Origin: Panorpa germanica
Lineage: Eukaryota > Arthropoda > Insecta > Mecoptera > Panorpidae
Length of the DNA stretch: 64,000 nucleotides
Reading direction: 5' to 3'
Assembly (NCBI GenBank): GCA_963678705.1
Contig: OY783208.1
Coordinates: 1,860,001-1,924,000 of the forward strand
In this document: one piece after another, positions 10,763-21,381 of the stretch
How positions within the stretch are numbered: position 1 is the first letter of the stretch
How the letters are laid out: every line of letters begins with the position of its first letter
Translations under genes and position numbers: made by a program
The notes under the pieces: model-generated
Databases searched by the model: none
What the model saw: only the letters and a program-made list of their open reading frames with translations
Told to the model about the DNA's origin: nothing

Positions 10763-10857
10763 TGGTTTTTCTTTTTCACTTTTGTTTTCACTTTTGTTTT
10801 TCACTTTTGTTTTTCACTTTTGTTTTCACTTTTGTTTTTCACTTTTGTTTTTCACTG
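10763..10857 (-). repeat. 13-bp tandem repeat in the errantivirus leader
   Basis: About seven units of CACTTTTGTTTTT (some one base shorter), seen on the plus strand. They lie in the untranslated leader between primer site and gag. On the RNA strand they are A-rich with repeated GTG. A role in translation or RNA packaging is possible but untested. Confidence 0.8.
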
Positions 10858-11041
10858 TTCTACTGGTTCTGATGTATATACAGTAGTTTGCGGACACTGG
10901 TTCTGTTGTATATACAGTGTTTAACTCGGTACTCCTAACTTGGTTCTGTTGTATGTACAAGTTAGTGTCACTTTTCGGTTCTTTTTAGGAATAACTGCTT
11001 TCAAAAACTTCGTTTTTACTAGTCACGGTGGCTAGTGAGTT

Positions 11042-11059
11042 ATCCTACCGACTGCGCCA
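11042..11059 (-). other. primer binding site, tRNA-Ser type
   Basis: On the minus strand TGGCGCAGTCGGTAGGAT begins at the last base of the 5' LTR. TGG is the complement of a tRNA CCA end, and the sequence is the serine-tRNA-type site known from 17.6 and 297, not the lysine type of gypsy itself. Confidence 0.85.
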
Positions 11060-11531
11060 GTTAAGTTTTGGGAACGATACTTAACACAAAAAAAAAATAC
11101 TTAATTTATTTTGAATACAAATTATTTATTTGATTATAATGATAATACAATGGTTAAATAGTTTGTTGTAACAGAGTAGCCGAGTTCTGTTGTCAGAGTT
11201 CTAATAAGACTCATCCCCTCTTCTTTAGTTCATACCGTTTTTATACTGTATTCTTATTGATGTTCCAAGGTGACATCTAATAGTTGATGACTATTAGTTG
11301 TTGCCGTGTGTTTTTCACAGGAAGTATATTTCGTGAATAATATTTATAACAGTTTACTTTATCTTTCAAAGGTGACATCTAATAGTTGATGACTATTAGT
11401 TGCTGTCGTGTGTTTTAAAATATAAATATATTTCGTGAATAATATTTATATTTTAAATAGTAACAGTTTACTTTATCTATTGCGCAATATGATGCAATAA
11501 TGATGATGTAGTAATTAGGGTATAGTTAACT
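11059..11531 (-). repeat. errantivirus 5' LTR (promoter-bearing)
   Basis: 473 bp, offset 7400 from the other LTR and the same at every position I compared. It should drive the genomic RNA leftwards. It has the same tandem U3 duplication and palindromes as the 3' LTR. Confidence 0.95.
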
Positions 11532-12230
11532 AGCTCACGCTAAGACGTGTCAGAACATGTCTGTACTGTGCTATCCCCACTCCAAGGGTTTAGCTAAAAA
11601 CGCATATAATATTGAGATAGAATTCGTACGTCCTAGGAAACACACGTGTTTTATAATATAAACCCAATTATATTATATTTAATTCAGAAACTACAAACGC
11701 TGATATAAACTTCGTGTTTCAACTAGAATATACGCTCTTTTGTGATCATTACTCGAATGATGTATTATAAACTCAATTATAATATTTTAAATTAGAAAAA
11801 CACATTAGAGAAAGACATATATAGGCTAACGCTCATGTTTAGCCCTGCGGTGTGTAATTCAAGAAGTTGGTTTATTTAATAAATGTATTTTAAGTGAAAT
11901 CAACAAGTGTTATCATTTACAAAGTTACTAGCCTCTCTAGAAGAGCTCCAAGCATATAGAAAACTCTATATGCACCTCTATGTGTAGTGAATATCTGTTT
12001 ACTAGGAACCAGTCCGAACTAAACACTTTAAGCACAAAGAGTCTGACCTTACAACTCAGACTAGATATAGCTACACACCATTTTGATCCTGCGAACCGGA
12101 AATTACATCGGTTCAATCCAATCCCTTTAATAATTAAAAAGACAAAATGACTTTTTTAATTGTTAATATCTTTTAACATATAAGGAGTTATTAACAAATA
12201 ATTGAACATTTGAGGTTCTAGTAACCCATT

Positions 12231-12669
12231 TTTTTTTGTGATAAAGTTCTTTCACTCATAGGACGCCACTGGTTTCGGTAAACCTATAAAATATTTAAAA
12301 TCTAGCACAGAAAGCAAGGCTTTCATGTTGAAGACAATTAAACAAAAATATAAAGTTTATTTGAAGCATAAAAACAATTTAAATACACGAAATTAATAAA
12401 ATACAAAATGAAAGAAAAGATCATGGTAATTTAATTTTATATTAACGCCCAGGGAGTCGGTAAAAAGCACAGGGGGTCGGTACAAGTACATAAAGACTTA
12501 ACTTATGTAATAATCAAGCCCTTAAGAGCTTTATCCATTTTTTTACCATATCGTAAAGAAAGTGTTATTACTTTAAAAATGGTTTTTAAAAATCTTTTAT
12601 TACTACTTTAGAAAAAGGGAATAAAAACTTGTCTGAATCAGAGGGAGGAGTAGGGGTAGCTGGATTTTA
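12231..12669. other. unassigned AT-rich sequence
   Basis: No gene seen. A short direct repeat (CAGGGAGTCGGTA and CAGGGGGTCGGTA, about 12451 and 12471) is the only structure noticed. Confidence 0.35.
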
Positions 12670-12925
12670 ATAAAACTTTGCTTAATTATTTTTTGATTAA
12701 GTACAAATCATATGAACGTAATTATTATAAAAACGACCACGCCGTTTTTATTGGAAACGAAAACAAAATTGAGTAATTAGAACACGTGGTCTTATGGAGG
12801 TCCAAACGTAATGCAGGAACTTCATGAAAATTTGATATGTTATAAAAATCGTAGTCACAGACCTCATAAAGAAAAATGAACATTATTGACCACGTCTTTA
12901 TCGAGATATTGCTATTTAAAATTTG
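12670..12925 (-). repeat. repeat, inverted partner of 46310-46605
   Basis: Shares long stretches with the reverse complement of 46310-46605 (for example GACCACGCCGTTTTTA and AATGAACATTATTGACCACG). Class unknown. Confidence 0.6.
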
Positions 12926-13554
12926 AATTTTTCATAGTTGTCACAAACATTTCTGTATTTATTTTTGCTTATAACTTCTTTATTATAAAAGTAACAATAA
13001 AAAGTCATTAATTAAAATTGTAGGTAATGTTATTATCTACAAAAAAGTTCTTAACAAATTTTTTGTGGGAGCTATAGTTTCTCAAATAAACGAAGAAAAC
13101 TGACTACACCATTATTTTATCACTCATAAAGAAAAAAAAATGTCCATGAATTTATAAAAGGTAGGATAAATTCCAGAAAATCGTAGATATTTAAAATGTA
13201 ATGACGCAGTTCTTTATTTTACAGCATAACGAACATAACTGCATCAAAAAATATCAAAGAAATGTGAATTTTTCTTAGAAAAATGTCTATAAAGTTATGA
13301 GCCAGACTAAAGTGTTGTAGTATTAGCGTGACGATCAGGCGCTTTTATTTAAATTCATGGACCTTCTTTTTTAAAACTAAATCTTTATATATTGGACATC
13401 TCTTTATGTATTTAAAAAATACTTTACCACAGTAAAAACTGTATTTTTTTACGTAAAATCTACGTTACAAAAATACCACACGTTGTTGAGTTTTAAATAA
13501 ATATAAAATACGTTCAATTTATTCATTATTTGACCAACTTCTTTTCAAAATTTG
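12926..13554. other. unassigned AT-rich sequence
   Basis: No open frame or recurring element recognised. Confidence 0.35.
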
Positions 13555-13830
13555 GGATTTCTTTTTTCAATTCGTAAATTAGGTATCAAAGTTAGTACAT
13601 ATTCAAAATTTCAACTTTCTATCTTTTACGAATTTAAATTTAAAAAGTTTTACAAAAAAACGCAATTATTTCTTTTCCTGTTTTTCCAAAATTACGGGTT
13701 TCCAGGAATTTCGGGGGAAAAGCCGGAGACGTCAAAAGTTTTAGAATATTTTTCTCTACGAAACAGGAAATATTCAAAAACATTGACGCAGCCGTTTTCG
13801 AGCTACCATACAAAATACACCTGGAACATT
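13555..13830 (-). repeat. repeat, inverted partner of 19320-19575
   Basis: Contains TTTCAACTTTCTATCTTTTA and TTTCCAAAATTACGGG, which appear reversed at 19320-19575. A related fragment is at 29668-29720. A 95-codon frame here is only repeat sequence. Confidence 0.6.
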
Positions 13831-13859
13831 ATAATATAGGAGAATCGTGGGTTACTCAT

Positions 13860-14245
13860 CTTATTTACCTAAAGAGTCCATCGACGAGTCTTGGAAGTCT
13901 GCAAATTATTTTTGGTTTTCGTGTAGCAGCAAGTTTCACGGAATCCTGCACTGATGGTGGTAGTGTTCCTAGATCTATGCGATGAACTATATCACTGCGA
14001 TGCATACACAAATGGACAAATCAACAAATTGTTTGACTGCATCAAAAATATCTGCAACCTGGTGATGATTTTGGAAGCATTTCAATTACAATATCTTGTA
14101 TTATTGGGATATTGCAAGTTTTGTTGTCCAATTAATTATCTTTCTACAATAAGTTTGTGTTCTTCAACAGGACGATTTACTGTAAGGGAGTTTAGGGATT
14201 GTCTCTTTAATATTTAAGGCAGAATAAACGAATCCTTTTCTGACA
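13860..14245. other. unassigned sequence
   Basis: An 87-codon frame (13954-14217) has no homology I recognise and starts on a non-canonical codon; not called. Confidence 0.3.
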
Positions 14246-14461
14246 CAGTAAACAATTTGGTGAAGTGCCCTATTTAGTGACGTTTCTATCACTATTTCAC
14301 TTCAATTATAGTTCGCATCAACTTTATCTTCATTTGTATTCCGACAGGTGGAGTAATTTCGCTATTTGTAGCCGATAAAGTAGACATTTTATATGAAAAA
14401 ATGTGAGAAACTGATATATGAACTCTTTCATGACAAAAGTGACTCCAAAATGTTTACTGGG
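14246..14461 (+). mobile_element. family B element, short form
   Basis: About 216 bp. Ends CAGTAAACA...TGTTTACTGGG, shared with 18995-19210 and (reverse) 27893-28163. The left end has lost its first C residues. Same outer 50 bp as the long form (TGAAGTGCCCTATTTAGTGA). Confidence 0.75.
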
Positions 14462-14719
14462 GAAGGACATTGACCTATTTGTGTTTTTCATACTGCTAAC
14501 AAAACCTACGAAGTCATCTTCTTCACAATTTGTATTTATTCTATAAAAATTTTGAAGAAATATTGTTGACAATTAAGGTCCTTAAAGTATTACCGAAATC
14601 GTTTGATGTTGGTCTTGTATGCAACTTCCCAATTGACCAGATGGCGGCAACATTTATAATCCTTCCAGTAGAAGACATGCCTTGTTGTTCACGGTTTATA
14701 ACATTATGCATTTCTAAAA
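14462..14719. other. unassigned sequence
   Basis: A 60-codon minus-strand frame (14723-14541) looks protein-like but matches no family I know; too weak to call. Confidence 0.25.
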
Positions 14720-14730
14720 CCAAAACATTT

Positions 14731-14964
14731 TTTTTTTTTATTTAATTTATTTAACGTCGGCCTATTTCCGATGCTGAGTCCTATCACCGACGACCTCCTT
14801 CAATGTTGGCAGTATTTATGGTGTCGTGGCCTCATATATGTGGGCTACACCACTGCCTAATAAGTGTACGATTATGTATGACCATAATCAATATAAGTTC
14901 ATAATAACTAAACCCAGAAAATATATATCTGGTCCGGGGATCGAACCCGAAGACACAGCAGTCG
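14731..14964 (-). mobile_element. SINE with half-tRNA head, copy 1
   Basis: About 230 bp reading leftwards. It starts GACTGCTGTGTC, with a Pol III B box (GGTTCGATCCC) 15-20 bases in, no A box, and ends in an A-rich tail (ATTAAATAAAAAAAA). It is flanked by CCAAAACATTT at 14720-14730 and 14965-14975, an 11-bp target duplication, so both ends are the true ends. The second copy is at 35852-36082. Confidence 0.85.
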
Positions 14965-14975
14965 CCAAAACATTT

Positions 14976-15248
14976 ACACAGATAAATTACTATAATATTT
15001 ATGGAACATAGAAAAAATAATATTTAAAACACTTACCTTGTTTACTAATCAATTAATTTGGCAAAATGTCCTCATGCTTAATCCAAAATGCAGATATATC
15101 GATATTATATTTATAAAAATATATTTCACAGATGATAAAACATTAAACAAATTAATTAATATATTTGTAGGTTAATGTAAACAAACTAATGTCGAAAATA
15201 CAAGTCTATTTAATATGGTTTGTGCCTAATTTGCAACGTTGTGACCCA
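14976..15248. other. unassigned AT-rich sequence
   Basis: Nothing recognised. Confidence 0.3.
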
Positions 15249-15532
15249 TTTTACTACTTTTAGAAGAAAAAAATACAAACTCTTAAGAACACCGTTTTAA
15301 AAGATGATAAAACATCAAGTTTTTTAAAGAAATTAAGACTTTTAGGATAAAATAAGACCTTTTAGATGGCATATTACTATTTTAGGGTTATTTTATGATT
15401 GTATAGATATTCTAAAAGTCTTATTCCTTAAGAAGGACGCTGTTGGAAAAGGAATTGTTAAAATTAGAAGTCCTTTTTATAGAAAATGACTTATTGCCAC
15501 CCATTAGTTTGCTGGACTCATCAAGCTTCCAA
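15249..15532 (+). repeat. direct repeat, partner of 17129-17432
   Basis: Shares TTTTACTACTTTTAGAAG at the left and CCCATTAGTTTGCTGGACT at the right with 17129-17432. The two copies are about 1.9 kb apart in the same orientation. Class unknown. Confidence 0.7.
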
Positions 15533-16317
15533 ATCTATTTAATGTTTTTTATATTTTAATAAGATCTTAACCTTTGTAGTCTTTTTTCTTTTATGCAGCA
15601 ATTTTAACAGCTTTAAAGGTTTTAATTATTTTTATTTATTATATATTTTTGATTCTATTCATCCACTGAGGGTGCCTACCAAATTTGAAGTAAATTGGAC
15701 GGTCGACACTATTAAAAATATTGGTTTTAAAAAAGGTTTTGTTCATAATTGCTACAACTTTCCCAATTTTTGGAATTTTGATTTCAAATTTGAAACAGAT
15801 CTACCTGAGACTTTAAACATTAAACTAGTACTTGATTTTTTTTGGAAATCTACCTTAGAATAGTTCATTAAATATTTTAAATGTCAAGAACAGTTTTTGT
15901 GTTTTCTATTAGGGATATTTTTTGTAACTAATTATATTTTCTTTCTGTGATATAATTCTTCTCTGTTTTTACACCGATAGAACTATTATGCTGTAAATTT
16001 ATTTAATTAATGTAAAAACAATTTTATACTTTATTAGAATTCCACAATTTAATATCAACTCCTAGAATATATGCAACTTAAATTACTTACCACAAACTTG
16101 TAGCATATATATATATTTTTTTTATTATTCTGTATATACATATTATTTTAGTAAAATTTGTATTAAATTGATGCATTAGATTTAAAAACATTTCATTATT
16201 TATCGCATTATTAAATGTTTTTGATAATAATTGTGTGTTCATATATATCCATAGGTTTAATTAATGATTCAAAAGGAATAGAGTATATAGGAGATTTGAA
16301 ATTTCTTTGTATATTTA
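15533..16317. other. unassigned AT-rich sequence
   Basis: Very AT-rich, with short AT microsatellites (about 16108-16125). No gene seen. Confidence 0.35.
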
Positions 16318-16320
16318 GAT

Positions 16321-16575
16321 TCTTTAATTTATTAAAATAGGTTTATTCTTTTTGGTCCAGTAAGAAGAGTTTTGAACAGAAGTAGATAATAACTTAATTT
16401 TATCAATAATTTGGAATTTCGATAATGATTCACATTTAACATAAAATTTATCACTAAGGAGTTGGTTTCTAAATTGCAATGGAGCTATATTAGATTCAGC
16501 TTGAAGTATATGAGTTGGAGTTGGAGTCATGCAACCTAAAGCGATTCTTAAGCTTCTGTATTGTATTCTTGTAGC
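16321..16575 (-). pseudogene. non-LTR retrotransposon ORF2 fragment
   Basis: Minus-strand frame continuing the motif T-P-T-H-I-L-Q-A-E, then P-L-Q-F-R-N and L-L-S-D-K-F. This is the segment between reverse transcriptase and RNase H in the I/R1-like clades of non-LTR elements. It runs from about 16575 to a stop near 16324 and has no neighbouring domains, so it is a dead fragment. Confidence 0.6.
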
Positions 16576-16579
16576 ATTT

Positions 16580-17128
16580 CTTAAAGTCTTCCTTGTTCTA
16601 AACCGCTTACAAATAACAGCGTTGACCTGCAGATACTTTACACGCAGCGATCACACCCTAAAAATCGTTATTTCTAATCAAAAAGTATTTTCTTTAATAA
16701 AACAATTATATTTTCCAGTATTACCGTCAAGCCAGAGTGAAAGCTTTGAAATGTGTGTACCCAGATTACGTTGATGAAGGCGAAGTAGATGAAGGACGAT
16801 CCTTTAAGTACCCCAGGCTCCTATCAGAGCCCCGTAGCATATCCTCTTCACGTAAATTCCTTTAAAAATACATTTAATTTACATAATATTATCTGGTAAA
16901 CATAGGCTCCTATTTTCAAACGGTTATCTTGCTGCCTTAACTTCTGATGATTTAAGGATTATAGTCGTAGTTGCTAAATTAGACCCGCTCAAAGGTATGG
17001 CGTTTATTTTGCTCTTTATTTAAGGTCACCTGATAGTTTTGGGGAAACTACATAGCTTAATTTAGGAAATATAGGACTTTGAAGTTAGAAAATTATATGT
17101 GTACTTAAGGTTTATGTAGCAGAACAAA
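16580..17128. other. unassigned sequence
   Basis: Mixed-composition DNA with no repeat or gene that I can place. Confidence 0.3.
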
Positions 17129-17432
17129 ATTTTACTACTTTTAGAAGAAAAAATACAAACTCTTAAGAACACCGTTTTAAAGATTATAAAATATCAAGAT
17201 TTGTTAAAGAAATTAAGGCTTTTAGGATAAAATAAGACCTTTTAGATAACTTATTACTATTTTAGTGTAATTTTATGATTTTATGGATATTCTAAAAGCC
17301 TTATTCCTTAAGAAGGACGCTGTTGGAAAAGGAATTGTTAGGATTTGAAGTTTTTCTTATAGAAAATGACTTCAATACTTAAAACCAACTTACTGCCTCC
17401 CATTAGTTTGCTGGACTCTTCAGGCTTCCCGT
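17129..17432 (+). repeat. direct repeat, partner of 15249-15532
   Basis: Second copy of the repeat described at 15249. It is longer at its right end and diverged by small indels. Confidence 0.7.
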
Positions 17433-17433
17433 T

Positions 17434-17600
17434 TTGTGACGTTTCTATCACTATTGCACTTCAATTACAATTCGCATCAACTTTATCTTCATTTGTATTC
17501 GATAAAATAGACATTTCATTTGAACGACTGTGACAAACTGAATTCTTTCATGACACAGAAATCATAAGCGTCTTCAATTTGATGTCAAAACGTTTCTTAT
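17434..17600 (+). mobile_element. family B fragment
   Basis: Internal part of a short family B element (GTGACGTTTCTATCACTATT onward) without either CCCAGTAAACA end. Confidence 0.6.
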
Positions 17601-17827
17601 ATTCCAATAACATCTTATTCATATTCTTCAGTCACTATATTAATATAATCCATCATTTTAAAAGATTTCCATCATTTCCAGAATAAACATTAAATTAAAT
17701 ATAAATTTTCCAAAGTATCCAAGAATCTTTATTGATCAAGTCCCGGATTTATCGATGAAGATTCTTGAAGACGAGGAAAACATAAAAGAAAACAACAGAA
17801 TTACAAATAATTTAATAAATTGGTAAT

Positions 17828-17833
17828 TTTTAT
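17828..17833 (-). other. polyadenylation signal
   Basis: Minus-strand AATAAA, 75 bases beyond the stop of the secreted-protein gene. Confidence 0.6.
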
Positions 17834-17907
17834 TGAATTGAGTAAATTGTTCTAAAATAAATGTTTACAAAATAAAATACATTTAGACAATATAGTATAG
17901 ATTACGT

Positions 17908-18424
17908 TTATAGTTTCTTGTACTTCTTTGCGGCTTTCTTTGATGGTGTTCCTTCTGTTGGTGGCACCCATCCTCCTTTGTCCTTTGCACAATATCCTTT
18001 CTTAGGCCAATCAATAGCTAGAATTACTGCGCTGTCTTCGTCAATTAAAAGCTCCTCACACCGGCAGCGGCATCCTGCCCTGCCTGTAAAACAAACAACA
18101 AATTATTTTCAGATTAAATTTAACTTAAACTAAAAATGATGCAAAGATTTAAAAGATGCAAGAACTGTTGTTAGTTATTGGTTAGATTTATTTACCTGGG
18201 TCATTTTTAGCTTGATTTGTAGAACCACCGTCTGCATTTGGGTTATCCAGTTCTATAACTGGGCAACAGACTTCATTTAAGCCTTTGCCACATGAGACAT
18301 CATCCCCATGTTCATATTTCAAGGTCGTTGATCCATCCCGTTTCTTCGCCATGGAACATGCAAAAAAACAAACAATTACCATCATCGTCAAAAACAAAAT
18401 ATTTCTGGGAACCACGGGATTCAT
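17908..18424 (-). CDS. small secreted cysteine-containing protein, two exons
   Basis: Exon 1 is 18424-18196, exon 2 is 18083-17908. The donor is CAG|GTAAAT and the acceptor TTTTACAG; the join splits a glycine codon in phase 1 and keeps one frame of 134 residues. The ATG (context GGGAAGATGA) is followed by a hydrophobic stretch of about 17 residues, a likely signal peptide. The mature part has seven cysteines: S-C-G, V-C-C, then a C-R-C-R-C cluster just after the intron, and Y-C-A. The C-terminus is lysine-rich (K-K-A-A-K-K-Y-K-K-L). A polyadenylation signal follows at 17833-17828. I do not recognise the family. The odd cysteine number could mean a free cysteine or a dimer. The coding call rests on the matching splice sites, frame and signal peptide. 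Confidence 0.8.
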
Positions 18425-18429
18425 CTTCC

Positions 18430-18994
18430 CGCGGTTCCTGTAACAATTCCTTAAAAGATTTGTGTTTATTTAATTGTCCACGCGAAACTAACAACCGACC
18501 GCTGTGTTTAAGCAAACTATTTTGTGTTTTGTTTCATTTTGTTTTACTCGTGCATCGATATTCCAAAGAGTGTTCGATTAGTTTTTTGTTGAAAATTGTT
18601 TTGCAGAATCGAAGTTGGCTGGTGGATGGTTTTGTGCGTTTTGTGAAACTGACTGAAGTGGAGTGGAGCTAGGGATGGCGATTCTTTTTAAGAAAGATCG
18701 ATTTTTTAATCAATTCAGAAAGAAATCTAGTCTAGAAGATCGATTTCTCAAAAATACAAGTCTTACTTATAGTTAAAAAATAAGTGATTTTTGATTAATC
18801 TTTCAATTAACTCGAACATTAGTAGTGATGTGGAAATAGCGCGTAGTTGTCACGATCATTTTTGTATTACTATGGATGTAGCGCACTAAGCTATACTTTT
18901 GAAACAGACTGTTGGTGCAATTAAGGATGATTAAAATATACATTTCTAACTTCAAGATAGTATTTTTTTAAATCGGAAATTGTCTTTTATATAT
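18430..18994. other. upstream region of the secreted-protein gene
   Basis: Overlapping frames on both strands here are shadows. A possible splice acceptor (TTGTTACAG on the minus strand, about 18436) lies 12-13 bases before the ATG, so a 5' untranslated exon further right is possible. Confidence 0.35.
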
Positions 18995-19210
18995 CCCAGT
19001 AAACATTTAGTGAAGTGCCCTATTTAGTGACGTTTCTATCACTATTTCACTTCAATTATAGTTCGCATCAACTTTATCTTCATTTGTATTCCGACAGCTG
19101 AAGTGGTTCCGTCATCTGTAGCCGATAAAACAGACATTTCATATGAACGATTGTGAGAAACTGAACTATCTTCAATATGATGTCAAAGTGACTCCAAAAT
19201 GTTTACTGGG
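18995..19210 (+). mobile_element. family B element, short form
   Basis: 216 bp with both ends intact: CCCAGTAAACATTTAGTGAAG and ...AAAATGTTTACTGGG. No coding. Flanks are AT and TT, so the target duplication is not preserved or has mutated. Confidence 0.85.
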
Positions 19211-19319
19211 TTGTAAGCTTCTATAAACATATACGGACTAAATACAATCTACACAATTAGGAAATATGCTCTGCAGGTTAATACAGTATCCTCCTATATT
19301 TTAATGTTCCAACTGTATG

Positions 19320-19575
19320 TTTCTATTCTTATATGTTTGGTAGTGAATTTTGTATGGTAGCGTCCGTCAATGTTTTTGAAAATTTCCTATTTCGTAGAGA
19401 AAAAAATTCTAAGATTTTTGACGTCCCTGGATTTTCCCTGAATTTCCTGGAATCCCGTAATTTTGGAAAAACTGGAAAAAAGTTGGGCTCTTTTTTGCTG
19501 TATTACTTTTAATTCGTAAAAGATAGAAAGTTGAAATTTTGTATGTGTATTAAGGTATTCAATGCTGACATTTCT
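19320..19575 (+). repeat. repeat, inverted partner of 13555-13830
   Basis: Shares TAAAAGATAGAAAGTTGAAA and neighbouring blocks in the opposite orientation with 13555-13830. Confidence 0.6.
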
Positions 19576-19721
19576 CAAAAATTAGAATTTCAAAAATTGA
19601 AAAATTCGGGGGCCCGTTAGGGAACTTTGGAGAAAGTTCATTCTGATTCAACTGGATTCTAGAATAATTAAGTATATTATTAATAAAGAAAAATTTGGGG
19701 GCACGGGGGCAGTATTTTCCA

Positions 19722-19980
19722 AGAGTAATAATTGTGCTAGAAAGTTGAAATTTTATATATAGGCTAACCTCGGTAACTTATTTACGAATCGAAAAAAAAA
19801 ATCACACATTTTGAAAAAAAGTTGGTCAAATAACGCATAAATTGAAAATATTTTTATTTTGATAAATTGAAAAATGATTTTATTATTGCGCGAGTTTATT
19901 ATTTCAATTTAAAAATAGAATTAAATATGAAATGTAATTACGAATTATTTTATTGGATTCAAATCATACACGCCAAAAAG
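19722..19980 (+). repeat. 260-bp repeat block, second copy
   Basis: Near-identical to 811-1071 and ends at the same base (CACGCCAAAAAG). Here it is not inside a family C copy. Confidence 0.65.
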
Positions 19981-20297
19981 ATGGCTATCTCCATTATTTG
20001 TTTCCTTTCATAAAAAATATTAAGTTTAAACGTTTATATTTTTTTTAATAAGCGGTCAAACATTCTAAAAAGTAGTCAAAACCTTCCTAATTCAGTCCTC
20101 TATAATATGTTAGTTATGTAAAAAAAATTTGTTGAATTAATCTCGAAATATACGTTAAAACAATGACCCTCCTTTTTTAATCTTTGTAAGCTTCAAATAT
20201 GCTTTCTTTAAAAATTAATATCTCGCTTTACAGCTGGTCTAAACGTTTGAAATTTTATATTTAAGAGGGGGTGGTAAGATTTCAATTTTTTTATTTT
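19981..20297. other. unassigned sequence
   Basis: No feature recognised. Confidence 0.3.
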
Positions 20298-20752
20298 ATA
20301 TATTTATATTAACGTACAACATATTAAGTTTATTGTGTAAAAATTAGAAGTCGATTGGAGTAAAACTGTCAGAGATATAGAGTTTTAAGTCTTCACCTCT
20401 CTGGTCTGGTTTCATCTTTCTTTGAAACTTTTAAACGCGTTTTTCTCACACTTAGCTTTTTCAGAGACGGTGTCCTCTCTAGCTCAAAATCTACTGCATC
20501 GATCCTTTTGAAATTTTGCACACTATTTCTTTACATTTTGGAAATTATTTTGGTTTTTTGATTTCAAATAATTCAGTGATGAGTTATGAGGGACTCACCG
20601 GAGATTCGCTGTCAATGCCTCATTTGTTGATATTTATTTATGAAAATTTCACAAAGTATTCTTTAAATGTTATTTTATCATGTAGTAATTATAGAAATAA
20701 TTATATATTAACTGTGACGTCAAAAAACATTATCGAAAATATGCTACTAGCG
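20298..20752 (+). repeat. family C repeat copy 2
   Basis: Matches the family C core, with an internal deletion: the segment between TTCTTTACAT and the GATTTCAAATAAT block is missing. An open frame of 116 codons begins in it but is not conserved in other copies. Confidence 0.7.
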
Positions 20753-20869
20753 AATTACTTCAACATCAAACTATTATTGATTTTAATTTCTTTATTTCAT
20801 TTGTTACTTAATTTTCAGGTAATTTGCAATAATTTTAAATTACCCGCCCTTTCCATATTCCCATAATCC

Positions 20870-21381
20870 CTTTACGATGTATTGACATGCCATTTATTGG
20901 TAGAAACATGTACTAACATCGCATCCCATCACATTGCGTCCAACTCGTGTTTGCCTGCTGGAAAATAATAAATAATTAAGCAACAGGTATTGAAAACCTG
21001 GAGGTTGCGTGATTATATCAAAGAATTATTGCCACCAAGTCAAACTTGTGTACTGTAGGGTGAATATGGTAGGCAGTTGTTTTGTTCCCTAACATAATTT
21101 ATCATGAGAACAAACTTTTACCTTAATTTTTATCGATACAACAGTGATCCCTTCCAGTCTGAGCATGTATTCGTTTTCTCTCTCTACTCATAAATCTCGT
21201 GGTAGCAAATATCTTGAGACGCAGAAGCGGGATCATAAGAGATTTTTCAGCAAGTCTTAAGAACGTCCAAACAAAGGTCTATGCAAAAGTGTAACTCCCT
21301 TACCCGACTGGACTACAAAGGATGATTGAATAGAATCAGTCATCATCTTTCAAACAACGCCTGTCTTACCCTTACAGCATA
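20870..21381. other. unassigned sequence
   Basis: Mixed-composition DNA; nothing recognised. Confidence 0.3.

Larger units (their letters stand above)
3659..11531 (-). mobile_element. complete errantivirus (Ty3/gypsy group, env-bearing)
   Basis: A 7873-bp element reading right to left: 5' LTR 11059-11531, primer site, leader, gag, pol, env, purine tract, 3' LTR 3659-4131. LTR ends are AGTTAA...TTAACT, typical of the gypsy/17.6/ZAM group. It is flanked by AGCT at 3655-3658 and 11532-11535, a 4-bp duplication as expected for errantiviruses. The two LTRs show no difference by eye over 473 bp, and all three frames are open, so insertion was recent and the copy may be functional. Gag and pol overlap in different frames; env appears to be reached by splicing. 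Confidence 0.95.
3471..12120. mobile_element. solo LTR (TG...CA), split by the errantivirus
   Basis: The two parts 3471-3658 and 11536-12120 together make about 773 bp. It begins TGGTTAG and ends AATCCA, so it has TG...CA termini, and is flanked by ATCCC on both sides (3466-3470 and 12121-12125), a 5-bp target duplication inside a family A element. An AATAAA lies at about 11880. There is no internal coding region, so it looks like a solo LTR left by LTR-LTR recombination. The retroelement family (BEL/Pao, Ty3 or Copia) is not determined; no second copy is in the window. Confidence 0.65.
3006..12230 (+). mobile_element. family A non-autonomous element, split by a solo LTR
   Basis: Left part 3006-3470 starts with GGGTTTGTGTCCTC. 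Right part 12121-12230 continues the same element (CTTTAATAATTAAAAAGAC) and stops short of the usual end. Uninterrupted copies are at 23431-24033, 44114-44725 and 46616-47232. Full copies are about 600-620 bp with inverted ends close to GGGCTTGTGTCC and no coding capacity, consistent with a MITE. I could not fix its target duplication from these copies. Confidence 0.7.

Noticed and set aside
10583..10804. 73-codon frame overlapping the gag start
   Set aside because: Begins on GTG inside the tandem repeat; the frame has no ATG, and the region is better explained as leader with an env donor.
18292..18672. 126-codon plus-strand frame
   Set aside because: Antisense shadow of the secreted-protein gene and its upstream region.
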